Assembly (NCBI GenBank): GCA_002786065.1
Contig: NHNY01000013.1
Location: 248,001 to 312,000, forward strand
Reading direction: 5' to 3'
Source: Microcyclospora pomicola
Lineage: Eukaryota; Ascomycota; Dothideomycetes; Capnodiales
DNA: 64,000 nucleotides
The notes beneath the pieces were generated by a model. The model saw only the letters and a list, made by a program, of their open reading frames with translations. It ran no database searches and was not told the DNA's origin. Below, piece by piece: positions 43,951-55,268 of the stretch. Positions within the stretch are counted from its first letter, which is position 1, and every line of letters begins with the position of its first letter. Position numbers and translations under genes: made by a program.

Positions 43951-44939
43951 AGGTTTTCTCCTCAGGAAGTCGAGCAGCGAGACGTTGTGGAAAATAGGGT
44001 AATCGTAGGGGGGGCGTTAAGGCTTCGCGCCGTCAGCTACTCGGCCAGATCCGCGAACGGCGCTGCTCAAAGATGAACCTTGTCCGCGACGGACACGTAA
44101 CGGATACGACGAGGAAGCGAGGGAGAAGGAATGCAATATGCGGAGAGACATCTGAGGTACGGTACGGGAGAATGATGAGAGATATTGGGTGGTTCAGCGG
44201 GGGAGAGCTGGTCTGCCTTTGCTATGTGCAAGAGCTGGGCAGCCGACCTGAAGTCTGGAAAGCCTCCTTTCCTCATTCTGCTGCATCAACGACAGGAGGC
44301 CCGGTGATTGGCTACTCGATGCTGCCTTTGCCAAACTACCATGTCCGTTTTGATGCTCTTGGTGGCGGTCGAAGGAGACGGAATGGGCGATGAACAACTT
44401 CATTCGTTGTACTTGGTCATCTCCACTGTTACACTTTGCGGCTCGTCAAAATGTTGCAGTAGCTCTTGAATAAGTGTGATCCTGGGCTTGTCCTCGACAT
44501 TGGGCCCCCTTAAGGTCTCATCACGACTCTCAGGCGTACAACACTAGATCGAATGTTCGGCGCACCGCAACCAATACAAAACATTATACCTCATTACATA
44601 CAGTTCCCAAGCATGATCTGGAGTCTCCTGTTCGCACCGTCCAAAGGCGCTCTCTAAACCCATGCCGCGTTCCATTCAGGATATCTTCCTGGCACAGAGT
44701 CCGCACCTCGTCGGCCCAACCTCATAACATGATATCTAGAAACGGATATTGAACGCATCTGTACATGGGTCTATTATTGCGAATGCGTCAAATGTATGAG
44801 TCGCGAACGTGCTGCTACTGCCCATGCAAGGCTATCTAGCGGCTCGCTGTACGCATACGCATTCATGGAGCTCAATCGATGCGTTGATAGTATTTACTTC
44901 ACTCTCAGAACCCTAATCAGATACAGCAGCTTCGCCAGA
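43951..44939. other. Intergenic region upstream of the Uds1 gene
   Basis: This 989-bp stretch between two minus-strand genes has only short frames, mostly antisense to one another. I see no RNA gene or repeat. Confidence 0.5.
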
Positions 44940-46289
44940 TCAGATATCGGCTTGTTTGCTCAGATCCAAGCTCACTCCACCCAGTCTCTCTTGCCACTCT
45001 TTCCGTAACTCCTCCATCTCCTTCCATGCCGTCCTCCCGTCGTCTTCGAACTGTTCCCTCATCTCCCTGGTAGTCTCTAACCTTGAACGATTTCTGCCTG
45101 TCACGCCTACCACACTTCCGCTTGGTACCACACCTGGTGTTCCGTTATATCCCCATCCTTCCACCTCCGTTCTCGCCACTCTTTCATCACCAAAGACGCT
45201 TGTCGCGCTGCCCCATTTCCCCTGGCCTTCCTTGTCTTCCACATCTTCGAGTAAATCTGGCGCCAGAAGAGTCGTGTGCACTACGCTCACCGCACCTTTG
45301 TATGAATCTACCAGATGCCAAGGAGAGCCGAGAAAACGCGCGAGGTAGAAGACGCCCATGATGAAGAAGCCCAGGATGGGGTGCAGACCGGATATGCTCG
45401 TGTAGACGACTCCGGGATGCGTCAGGTACATTGCTGGTTTTGCAAGCGGAAGGAAACTGTCGACGTATGATCTTGATGCTGGAGATCTGGAGTTCAGCAC
45501 TAGCAGGTCCGTGAGACGCTTCGAACTCTCATATGCAGCCTCAATCTGAAGCCCATGCAAATCCTCGAAGCTGAATGTGGATGGTATGGCAGAGATGGAG
45601 GAGATCCAGATGATGCGAGAGTTGTCTTCAAAGAGTGGTGCGAGCCAATGCGTGAGCATATAGTGTCCAAACACATTTGACAAGAAGACCTGCCCAAGTT
45701 TGGGCTCTTCTCCACCAGCTGGCCCTTTCGTGTTGCTCGTTATCTGCGGTTTGGCAAGTGCTCCGACATCGCATCGCATATATGTCGGGTATGTTGTCGC
45801 ATGTACCAGATCTGTCACAATGTACCAGATGGTCTTCGCCCAGTTCAACCCGGCATAGCCAGCCACCCCTGCGTTCCAGATCACAACGTCGAGCTTCTCT
45901 TGCCTCAGCAGCAGCGCTTTCGCCAACGCCTTCACACTGAGCAGCTCCGTAAGGTCCACAAGCACATTTTCGAGCTTGATCCTAGCCTCCAGGAGGCGCG
46001 ATACACCTGGCGTGCGGCCATCGGCAGCTTGGAGTGCTTTCTGGAGATGTTTATTGAGCCGCCGAAGTGTGTCGTTGCCTTTACGAACGTCGCGGGTTGT
46101 GTAGAGGAGGTGCAGTGTTTGTGATTGAGGTCGCGTTATGAGAAACTCATCAATGAGACGACAACAGGTAGAGAAGCCAAGGCCACTGCGCTTGTCAGCC
46201 AATGCCCGTCTTCGGCAGAGATATGAGTGACGCTACCTGTTGGCACCGGTTATGAGGACTCTGAATATGGTAGATGGTAAAGTTTCCAT
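44940..46289 (-). CDS. ERG27: 3-keto sterol reductase Erg27
   Basis: A 53-nt first exon (46289-46237) and a long exon (46185-44940) are joined by a 51-nt phase-2 intron, giving 432 residues. The intron lies inside the cofactor motif, which becomes TGANSGLG (residues 14-21) only after splicing; this fixes both the start and the acceptor. Other features are VIWNAGVAGYAGLNWAKTIW, FLSNVFGHYMLTHWL, IIWISSISA and the catalytic YESSKRL. The PGVVYTSISGLHPI region and the hydrophobic FFIMGVFYLARFLGSPWHLV segment match Erg27, which reduces the C3 ketone during C4-demethylation of ergosterol precursors at the ER with Erg25, Erg26 and Erg28. It is the target family of fenhexamid-type fungicides. Complete. 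Confidence 0.93.
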
Positions 46290-46706
46290 CTTGAAGAGTT
46301 GTGTGGATTGTACAATGCCTCAGGGATTCCGGCGCTCAATTCAGCACCTTATTATGTGCCCCAAGGAGACCGGTATTATCATTAGTGTCTACCTGTAGAT
46401 AGATATACATTGACACAGGCTATTACATTTCTCGATTCTCATCTTTGATCATACAGATCGCAGGCCATCTATGAGGCCCCCTACAAGTTGACCATCGTTA
46501 CGTTCTCTTGTTGCATGTCAGCGGTACATGTAGGTACCTGATATCCAAGCAGGAGTCGTGCTTGTGCAATTTGCATGTGATCGCGGCGCATGCAAAATAA
46601 AGTTCCGCTGGAGACAACCACGCGACTTGTTGCGTTGCTCAACACACAAATGAAATAACGCTGGCTATGATACTGTGCCTGGTCGCACGCTCCTCTTATT
46701 GCAATT
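46290..46706. other. Divergent promoter of ERG27 and the Ntr1 homologue
   Basis: A compact 417-bp divergent promoter. No motif is recognised with confidence. Confidence 0.45.
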
Positions 46707-48935
46707 ATGGATTCCACCTTGAAGCGCAAATTCAACAGCAATGCGAATACGCCGCACAAAGCGCCCAAGCTGTCCGGGGGCGGCGGCGGAGGCGGCAAGA
46801 TGTCGTTCGCGCAGAAGATGATGGCAAAGATGGGGTATCAGGAAGGTCAAGGATTGGGAAAGGAAGGAGAGGGTATCGTCAATCCGATCGAGGTGAAATT
46901 ACGACCACAAGGAGCTGGTGTAGGTGCTGTCAAGGAGAGGACCGAGCAGTACAAGCAGGAGCAGCGTCGAGCAGCTGAGAAGAGAGGCGAGGAGTACGAA
47001 GGCAGCAGTGAAGATGAACGAAAAGCGAGAAGAGAGCGGAAGAAGATGCACTCTGGTGGTGCTGGAGGCGGCAAGGGAGGAGCAGGTACACCTGGTGGCA
47101 GTCGGAGACCAAAGACGAAGTATCGAACCGTCGCAGATGTCAAAGCTGCCGCTCCTGGATTGGACGTACCACCACAAATGCTGAGTTCGATCGTGGATGC
47201 GACTGGCTCTGAGAAGAAGATGTTGACGAGTGCCGCTGGGTTGATGGTGCCGGCTGGACTGCCTATTGACTCGGAAGAAGACAAAATCGCGAAAAGAGAA
47301 CGGCTAGAGCTTGAAGCTTTCATCGAGGCATGGCATGGGATACAAGAACAGAAGATCTATATTGAGGAGCATGAAGGACAACATCAGGTTGAGGTCGATC
47401 AACAAGCGGAAGAAATCGAGAAGCTCAGAGATATCACGCAGGCCGTGGAGTCGTTGAAAATCTCGAGGGAAAGCGAGCTGGGTGATGAGTGGGAGACCTT
47501 GATCACCAGACTTCAAGCGCTGCAAGAGGATCACAAACACGACATCGAGAGATACAATTTGTCGGAGGCGGCAGTAGGCGCAATTACCCCGACCTTCAAG
47601 CAACAAATGGCCAACTGGAACCCGCTTACGCAATCTGACATTCTTGTTGTAGATCTGGAGCGGATCAAATCTATCATACGACTCGATCCCCATGATGAAG
47701 TGGTCAAGATCAGCGATCATCGGAGCCTGGACGAAGCATACGGTCGATCGAGGAGGCAGAAAAGCACGTCCCCGTATGAGACCCTTATCTACACGACCTG
47801 GTTACCAAGGATGCGCACGACCGTAACCAACTGGGACGTTCTCGATTATGTATCTCTCACCGCAGTGGTTCAGGCTTGGCGACCACTCCTCCCGGCCTTC
47901 ATTTATGCCAACCTGATAGATCAGCTGATAGTGCCTAAGCTTACTGGTGCGCTACAGACTTGGGATCCTCGGAAGCGCAATCATCACCACAAGACCCAGA
48001 GCGTCAAATATGCCGAGCCACACATATGGCTGTTTCCATGGCTGCAGTATCTCCCTCCTTATCAGCTTGATCCCAAACTTTCAAGCGGGCTGATGGTCGA
48101 GGTGAAACGAAGACTGCGGCAAGTTTTAGACGGATGGACCATTTCATATGGTGTGCTACCAGGATTGAGCGAATGGCAGAATCTGCTTCGACCCGAATTC
48201 GATCATATCCTTGTCCGCCACTTGCTACCAAAGCTCGCCCTACATTTGTCTACAGAGTTCGATATTGATCCTTCGGACCAAGACCTGACTCCTCTGGAAA
48301 ACGTTCTCAAGTGGCAACCATTCTTGAAGACCGATATCTTTGCGCGTCTGCTCCTCGCAGAGTTCTTTCCCAAGTACATGTACGTGTTGCACTTGTGGCT
48401 GACGACCGAGGATTGTAATTTTGACGAGATCTCGCAATGGGTGACGTGGTGGCGGGAGCAGTTCCCGCCCCAACTTGCTGAGCATCCTGATGTGAAGTCA
48501 AAAGGGTGGGATGTTGGTACCGCGATGATCAATGCTGCCCTCGACCTTTTGGACCAGGATATGCCAATCACGATTGCCAACTTGCCACCCCCTGCTGCAG
48601 GCCCCGCAAGACCCATCGCCAAGGACATTGCAAAGAAGATCGACACCCCCAAAGTAGACGCTTCTCGCTTACAGCAGCGACTCGACGAGATGGACTTCAA
48701 GGATACCGTAGAAGCATGGTGTGCCGAGGAGGATCTGACCATGCTGCCTCTGCGTGAGGCACACTCCGTGACCGGCTTACCACTCTTCCGCATAACAGCA
48801 AGCGCCATCGGCAAGGGCGGCGTGATTGTCTACATCAAAGGCGATATCATCTGGGCACAGCGCAAAGGTGATCGAAGTGCTTACGAGCCTGTTGGTCTCG
48901 GGGATAAGCTTATTCAGCGCGCGGAGGGTAAATGA
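46707..48935 (+). CDS. G-patch spliceosome disassembly factor, Ntr1/TFIP11 homologue
   Basis: A single exon of 742 residues. A Gly-rich start leads to the G-patch (residues about 32-72: KMSFAQKMMAKMGYQEGQGL, then GKEGEGIVNPIEVKLRPQGA). A charged region follows (ERTEQYKQEQRRAAEKRGEE). The larger C-terminal half is the GC-factor-like domain typical of TFIP11: WETLITRLQALQEDHKHDI, WNVLDYVSLTAVVQAW-type repeats, HIWLFPWLQYLPPYQLDPKL, and a C-terminal FRITASAIGKGGVIVYIKGD segment. Yeast Ntr1/Spp382 and human TFIP11 recruit and activate the helicase Prp43/DHX15 through the G-patch to release lariat introns and recycle the spliceosome. Complete in one frame. Confidence 0.93.
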   Translation: MDSTLKRKFNSNANTPHKAPKLSGGGGGGGKMSFAQKMMAKMGYQEGQGLGKEGEGIVNPIEVKLRPQGAGVGAVKERTEQYKQEQRRAAEKRGEEYEGSSEDERKARRERKKMHSGGAGGGKGGAGTPGGSRRPKTKYRTVADVKAAAPGLDVPPQMLSSIVDATGSEKKMLTSAAGLMVPAGLPIDSEEDKIAKRERLELEAFIEAWHGIQEQKIYIEEHEGQHQVEVDQQAEEIEKLRDITQAVESLKISRESELGDEWETLITRLQALQEDHKHDIERYNLSEAAVGAITPTFKQQMANWNPLTQSDILVVDLERIKSIIRLDPHDEVVKISDHRSLDEAYGRSRRQKSTSPYETLIYTTWLPRMRTTVTNWDVLDYVSLTAVVQAWRPLLPAFIYANLIDQLIVPKLTGALQTWDPRKRNHHHKTQSVKYAEPHIWLFPWLQYLPPYQLDPKLSSGLMVEVKRRLRQVLDGWTISYGVLPGLSEWQNLLRPEFDHILVRHLLPKLALHLSTEFDIDPSDQDLTPLENVLKWQPFLKTDIFARLLLAEFFPKYMYVLHLWLTTEDCNFDEISQWVTWWREQFPPQLAEHPDVKSKGWDVGTAMINAALDLLDQDMPITIANLPPPAAGPARPIAKDIAKKIDTPKVDASRLQQRLDEMDFKDTVEAWCAEEDLTMLPLREAHSVTGLPLFRITASAIGKGGVIVYIKGDIIWAQRKGDRSAYEPVGLGDKLIQRAEGK

Positions 48936-49944
48936 TGGGCGCTGGATATTACTTCCAAGGAGAGCAGCAAAGGTGAGGTTGTCTTGAGATCAACAACCCC
49001 GAAACAAAGCTATGAATGGTGCGTACCACATTTGCTAATTGAGAGGGGATGTGTATAGGTAGATGCGCTAGCGAAGGAGGGATGGGCACAAGAGCAGATA
49101 GCATGCATGACTTACGCGTACCACATCTCACGAAAGTCATATCCCTGTCACAGCATCGTGATGGAGCTTGGTGATCCTTGTCGATTTTTTTGTTGGTGCT
49201 CTGTGGGTGTCGCCGTGCCCAGGTTTCATCTTGGATGTCTTGGTAGTTGAAGTTGGACTGTCCTGCAGGATCAAGGAAGCACCTAGATGTTGGTATGGAC
49301 GATTGATACCGAGGCCGTGGATGAACCTTGCAGTATCTCCAACAGGAGTACTGTCTCTGTATGGCCCCTGTCCATGTGAAACCTGTATGTGAGGTACACG
49401 TAGGCTGTAGCACAGTAGTAATGGTGGTAATATAGAGGTCGATGTATGTAGTGCAGGTGGTTCGTGTGCTCGGATCTGCATAAGGTCCGCATTGGCACGG
49501 CTAGCGCCATCTTCGGCGCTTAATGTGAATGCTTGGGTGGACGTTGCTGCAGGCCGTCACGCTCCATCTCGCCCTCCCATTCGCCATGGGCGCAACATCT
49601 AACATGCCTTCCACCCCCCAGGATCCCGCCGCCGCTCCCCTGCTGATTCCTCCCGCCGTCGCAAAAATAGCACGAGGGTGAAACGGCGCTCTCTGGCCAA
49701 TGGCGAGCTCGTCGCATTGCCCGCTCCAGCTCTAGGCTGCGCCAAGCCGACGACCATCTCCAGGCTACTGTGCACCGCATCCTCCTCGCATGGGACGCCC
49801 GGTGCACCGGAGCGTTGTCACACGGCGAGGGTGTCCGCTGTTGTTGGTTGCTCCACCAGTACGCGCTCTCTCAGTCGCTGTCCATCCTTCTCCTTCACGC
49901 GCCACCACGCCCAGGATCCCGGGCCACGCTGGTTGGACCTCGCC
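48936..49944. other. Intergenic region
   Basis: This 1.0-kb stretch precedes the Pro-rich protein gene. The frame of that gene stays open upstream of its ATG to a GTG at 49678, but without an ATG, so I treat this as 5' leader. The 49530-49700 part is GC-rich. Confidence 0.5.
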
Positions 49945-52900
49945 ATGAGCCAACAGCAGCAGTATGAGTATCGTCCGCCTCCTCCGCCGATCGGACTGCC
50001 ACCCTCCCCAGGCGAGTTGTATTCACCTCACCAGCGGCGACGGCCCGCTGCTGCTCAACCTCCCAGCATCACCACCACCTTTGCGGGCCCGGTAGCTGGG
50101 TATACGCAGACTCCGTTGACGGCCCAGGGCACTCCTTCCTTTCGATATAGCCCGGACACGCCGTCGGGGCTCAATCCGAGAGTTCCCAGCGCCTTCACTT
50201 CAGTCGCTGCGTCGAGGACTCCAAGCACTCCGATGGAGCCTTACAACCCGCAACAATGGGGTGGAAGAGCTGGACCGGTTTCGGGGACACAGATGGTGTT
50301 TGGCCGTGGAGGGACTATGCCTGTGAGCACAAGAGAGGTCACTGGGATGGAAGGTGAGTCGTGTGAGGCCGGTGGTTGTGGAAGATGATTGCTGTGGCAT
50401 CATATATCATAGCTTCTAACATTCGCGCCAATGCAGCTGCTATGCCCTCTCCGCCGCCACCATACAGTCCCGAATCGTCAAGCACTCCACAGATACACTC
50501 TACCTCCCATGCTTCCCCGAGGCTCGATAGTTCAGGCTTCACCGCGTCGCCTGTGACAGCGACACCGACTCGTCAATCCCCTGGTCCCAACATCTCAATA
50601 TCACAAACCTTCCCGCCTCCTCCACCACAGTCGTCACGCCATCGAGAACGCTCAGCCTCAGGTCTGGCTGGCCAGAGGGGTTTCCTCGCTGGCTTATCTG
50701 CAGGTCTGCGTGGCAAGCAGCAAGCAAGTCCGGAAGTGTATGCGAGTAATACTGTGCCAGCCGCACAGATGATAGACGTAAGACCTCCAGCGGCACGAAG
50801 AGCAGCTTCTACCGGTGGAATGCAATACACCACTGTCCCACCAGGCGCTATACCGGGTCCATCCGACAGATCCTCTCCAGACCCTCCTAGTTGGCAGCCC
50901 GGTATGCCGCTGCCCCCGCCCCCACCAGGTGCGCCTCCGCCTGGAGCCAGATCGCAAAGCTTGAACAGGTATGGACCGAGCAATTCTCGGTCAAGTAGCA
51001 TTTCGTCGGAACACGGACTGGAGGCTCCACAGCAACGTCGAGCAGCAGCTATGTCGACTCTTGGCCCTGTGCCACCAACGCCGGCAGATTGGGTGGACTC
51101 TGATTCTTCCGGGGCGCAAACGGTACAGCCCAGTCTGACCGACTTTCCTGACAGTCAATCTGCACAACCTCTCCGTATCAACACTGGAGCCCCTCGAGAT
51201 TCGTCACTCGCACGAAGGCCGGCTAGAAGGGATGTGAGTGCAGGCGGTATTCGAGAACGTAGGTCGCGGAGTAAACAAGCAGTTCGCCACGATGGAGATG
51301 AGTCTAGACCGAGTGATTTGGTGTTTGCTCCAATTGGAGGCAGCATCAGTCGACGCAGAGAACATACCCGCACAGCCTCTCACGCTGGTCCATCATCAGC
51401 ACCATTGACGGGCAATCCTCTTCCTGGGAGCGCCAAAATGAGCGCGAAAGCTAGTGGCCCGGCTAGCATTATGACACCTCCATACACCCCGGCTGTGAAC
51501 AATGGCGATGGGGATCTGTCTCGCAAGCATGCGTTGAGATTACCCAACAGTGCATCCAGTGATCGTCCGATCTCGCATCTACTCCATGCACCAAACGAGG
51601 ACATCACGATGCAAGCTCCCTTGAGCCCAGCTAGACCAGCATCGAGTTCGTCAGCCAAATTTCCAGGTCGACTGGATGCATTCCACATGCAAGCGATCGA
51701 GCGTCACAAAGCATTCATCGAAAAAGAAGCCCATGCCACTAGTGATGAAGAGAGACTAGAACTATTTGCGAACTTCATGGTGCACGAGTCTCGTGTGCGT
51801 CGCGATCGTTATGCTACTGCATACAACGCCATGGCTGGTGATATCGTAGATCTCACACGAGACATGTGGCGATCATATATGCGAGGCAACAAGCGTGCGG
51901 TCACCCCGAGCACATCATTATCCTCTTACGATCCTACCGTGCCTTCTTGGGCTTCCGACGGTCGGCCGGGCTCCGCGCATGGCAACATCCCCAGCTCGGC
52001 CTCGTCAGCTGAGGGGTTCACCCCAGGTACCGACAATGGATCGATCGGCGACCTTGCTGAGGGTGGCGAGTCCCGTCAATGGGGCGAACAATTCAAGCCT
52101 TCGTTGTCTCCTATCCCTAGCATGGCCGTGAGCACAGTGGCGGACGAAACCAGCTCCCGTGGTCGACAACCTAGTCGATGGTGGGAGGCGAGCCAGTCCG
52201 GTGGCGGATCGATTGGTCGGCCTGACCGTATCGAGAAGAGTCGAAGGGAAACGAAGTACATGGGTGTGAACATGGCGACTCTGCATGATGACGCTCAACC
52301 TTCGCCCGGCGACATGCCTCGTAACACGCCCACGCCAGGTGCAAGTACGCAGTCATTCAGCTATGGTGCCGACGAGTATCCCCCGGAGAAGGTGGGTTGG
52401 CATGACGGCAACGATTTCGAAACGCCAATCCCCACTCCAGCAAAGCACAGCGAAGTCAGAAGTTCGATCATGTCACCACGAATGGAGCCGCTGGATGTCT
52501 CGCGACTTGTCACGCTACCACCCCCATTCCCACGCCATCATCCTGCGGTCACTAATAGCCATCCTCTGCTGGGTGAGCTGCGTAATGAGCATCGGATACT
52601 GGCCGATCACGCTGATATCCAGCAAATCAAAGACAAGTATCTTGATGTTGAGTTCGCGGGCCGGACTAAGCAGCAAGCCCAAGCGAAGGAACGTCGTGCT
52701 AGTCTCCGTTCTTCAATCCAGCGGAAGATTGCAGATGGCAGCATGTCCTTTGCCGAAGCAGCGAAAGCTGAAGCCGATTTTGATGCTGCTGAGCCTGATC
52801 GTGGCAGGGCGGACGCTCGTGCCAACTTTGATCTGTTCGAAGCAAACCTAGCACATCCGCTGAACACTTTGCTGACTGAGCGACTTGCACGAGCTAACAA

Positions 52901-53774
52901 GTGTATTGAAGAGCTGCGATCGGAGTTGGACAGCATCAATCAGACGTCAGATCCCAATCAGGCGCAAGAGGAAGGAGACGAACAGCCCGAACGGTTGGAG
53001 AAATTGACCCTATTGAAGTGGCTTTTCGAAGCGCGAGAGCAATTACACAAAGAGATGTTTGATCTGCACGCCCAGCGCAGCGACAAGTATTCTGAAGTCA
53101 TCCTAACACCCTACCGCATTTCCAAGCTGCAGCACAAGATTGACGAAGCAACGACTTTCTTTGCAAAGGACAGCCGCGAGCGCCACACCACTTTCGCCCA
53201 GGACTCCGTCAAACGCTTTGAAGAGCTGCAAGCCGCGATGGACCGCAACGTGTCCCGTGGTGTTGAAGACCAACTCTCGGCATTCTGGGACATCGCGCCG
53301 AACCTTGTCGAGGTCATCACACACGTCCCCACGGACATGTCCGGGTTCGATGTCCTCATCACGCCGCAGGAGTACGACGAAAACCCGTCCTACCACGACT
53401 ACCCACTCCAGTACCTCTACAGCCTGCTCAGCCATGCTGAGAAATCCGCCTACCAGTTCATCGAGTCGCAGACCAATCTGCTCTGCCTGCTGCATGAGGT
53501 GCGCACAGCGCGCATGCACTGCAGTCTTCGTCTGCTCGAACTCGAACGCTCAAATCCCACTGCCTCTAGCGAAGAGCAGGCGGCCGATGCCGCGTCCCTG
53601 CGCGACGCCCGCCGTCTCGAAGAAAACCGCCTGACCGAGGACCTCAAGGAGAAAGTCGGCGAGGTCGAGCGGCAGTGGAAGGAGGCGCTGGGCGATGAGA
53701 TTGGCGGCTGTAAGCTGCGCGTCCGCTCGTGGCTCGAGGAACATGGCGGGTGGGAAGATGGGTTGGACGAGTGA
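49945..53774 (+). CDS. Large Pro-rich protein with conserved coiled-coil C-terminus, unrecognised
   Basis: Exons 49945-50353 and 50437-53774 are joined by an 83-nt phase-1 intron (GTGAGT/CAG), giving 1248 residues. The first 700 residues are low complexity: YRPPPPPIGLPPSPGELY, then SPPPPYSPESSSTPQ and PLPPPPPGAPPPGARS, with many SP/TP sites. A conserved helix-rich section starts around residue 490 (FHMQAIERHKAFIEKEAHAT) and again from about 830 to the end (LLGELRNEHRILADHADIQQ, DKYLDVEFAGRTKQQAQAKE, LEKLTLLKWLFEAREQLHKE). It looks like a scaffold of the cortex or endocytic/polarity type because of proline tracts and coiled coils, but no named domain is visible. The C-terminus is too ordered to be junk. 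Function unknown. Confidence 0.75.
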
Positions 53775-54273
53775 TTGGGCATGAATTCATGATTTGCGAT
53801 AATCTTCTCTTTCTTTGGAGGATGCCTGCCATTTGATTTTCATTTAAGCAAGTATGCTGCGTTTTGAGCGTGGCGTCATGTTTCTTGAGGTACCTTATAC
53901 AGCGTAGTCTGTCCATGCATCTATTCATCATTTATTTATCCACTTTCTATCTCCACATCTACAATATCTACATTACAGTATCTACAGTACAGCATCTATT
54001 ATACATATCCTCCCCCCATATCAAGATACCAAGACAGCATGTCCGTCTATCTCCAAGCATATACACCACAACGACCCTTTCCAGCGACCGAATGAATGTG
54101 CCCGGCGAGGGGGATGCCAGGATGTAGTCCACACCGGCCAGAATAGAATAGGCATGGACGGGGTCAAGTGCATACAAGAAGCAAAGTACCTTACCTTTCT
54201 CGCCTACCTTGTGTATCTTACCTTACGGTATGTATAATTAAGGTAAAGAGCAACAGGCGAGATGGGTTCAGAC

Positions 54274-54407
54274 AGTGCAATACAACATAATGCAGTACAA
54301 TCCAACTAATACAATGAAGTGCAGTACAGTACAATACAATGCAGTGCAATACATTGCGATGAAGTGGAGTCGAGTGGAGTGGAGTGGAGTGGAGTGCAGT
54401 AAAGTGA
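54274..54407 (+). repeat. Degenerate pentanucleotide minisatellite, consensus ARTRS
   Basis: About 27 five-base units run from 54274 to 54407. The left part is made of AGTGC, AATAC, AATGC and AGTAC units; the right part is AGTGG repeated, then AGTGC, AGTAA and AGTGA. Phase is kept across the array apart from one 4-base unit. The left side is heterogeneous and the right side homogeneous, suggesting recent expansion of the AGTGG end within an older, drifting array. Confidence 0.8.
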
Positions 54408-54543
54408 CTTCTTCTACTCTGAAACATCTTCAGATCATCTACCTAGGCAGGTATATATATATCGAGGTATGAATAGATAAATAAATAAGCATATTTCTGT
54501 CATCAGATTCGCTCAAGTCTGTCGAAGTCATTACTCGATCTTA

Positions 54544-54615
54544 GTCGTCTTCGTCATCATTCTTCCTCATCATCGTCTTCTTCATCATCATCATCTTCTT
54601 CTTCATCATCATCGT
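54544..54615 (+). repeat. Trinucleotide repeat (TCA/TCT/TCG)n
   Basis: An interrupted TCN trinucleotide tract of about 70 bp (GTCTTCATCATC-type units). On the minus strand it would read as Glu/Asp codons in one frame, but the frame leads nowhere recognisable, so it is treated as non-coding. Confidence 0.7.
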
Positions 54616-55268
54616 GATGTGGGGAGAGGTGAAGTATATCGTGATGGCAAGCAGCATATTCAAGACAGACAGACGAGGCTATGGTAAGCGAAAGCGAAAG
54701 CGTGAGTAGTCGTGATAGGGATAGTGACAATCTGTCGGCCTTTCTTTCTTTCTCCTTTCCCTTCTCTTCGTTTGCATCGCCATTCCACTGCCCATTGACC
54801 AAACGTGAGCGATTCGTGATAAGTAAAAGATGGGGACTGAAACCCCACTGGTATCATTTGCAACAAAGACACGCATAAAGTTATTCGATCGAAAGATAGA
54901 AGTGCAAGCAGAGTCTGCGGCCGTTGATGTCCGTCGTCGTGGCGTTGCGTTGTTTTGAATGAACTCGTCATCAATAAACGCTTGCTTGGAAAGATAAAAA
55001 TTCAATCATAGCGCATGTAGGTGTGGAGACTTCGTGGGCCGTGATAGATTGATGTAGATGAGACATATCGGCGTAGATGGCCGGAAAAATAAGACGCAAT
55101 GGAAATCGACAAGAGTGGCGAAGACGCCGATAACACGCTCGCTCGCTGATTCGGATTTTTAAGTCGGCCGTGGCATCATGTGTATCAGCTACAGCCGATA
55201 TGGAGCCGTGAGAGTCATCGTCGTAAAGTGGATGTGCAGCAGATCACATTCAGTCATGTTGTATTCAT

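Larger units (their letters stand above)
53775..55268. other. Convergent intergenic region rich in simple repeats
   Basis: This 1.5-kb stretch lies between the 3' ends of two convergent genes. It holds a pentanucleotide minisatellite (54274-54407), a CAT/CTT trinucleotide patch (54544-54615) and several TACCTTAC-type words near 54187-54235. Small frames through the repeats have no support as genes. Confidence 0.6.

Noticed and set aside
54218-54427. Open frame through the pentanucleotide repeat (LHSTP repeats)
   Set aside because: A 5-bp repeat without stops is open in all three frames on at least one strand; there is no start, domain or continuation that suggests a protein.
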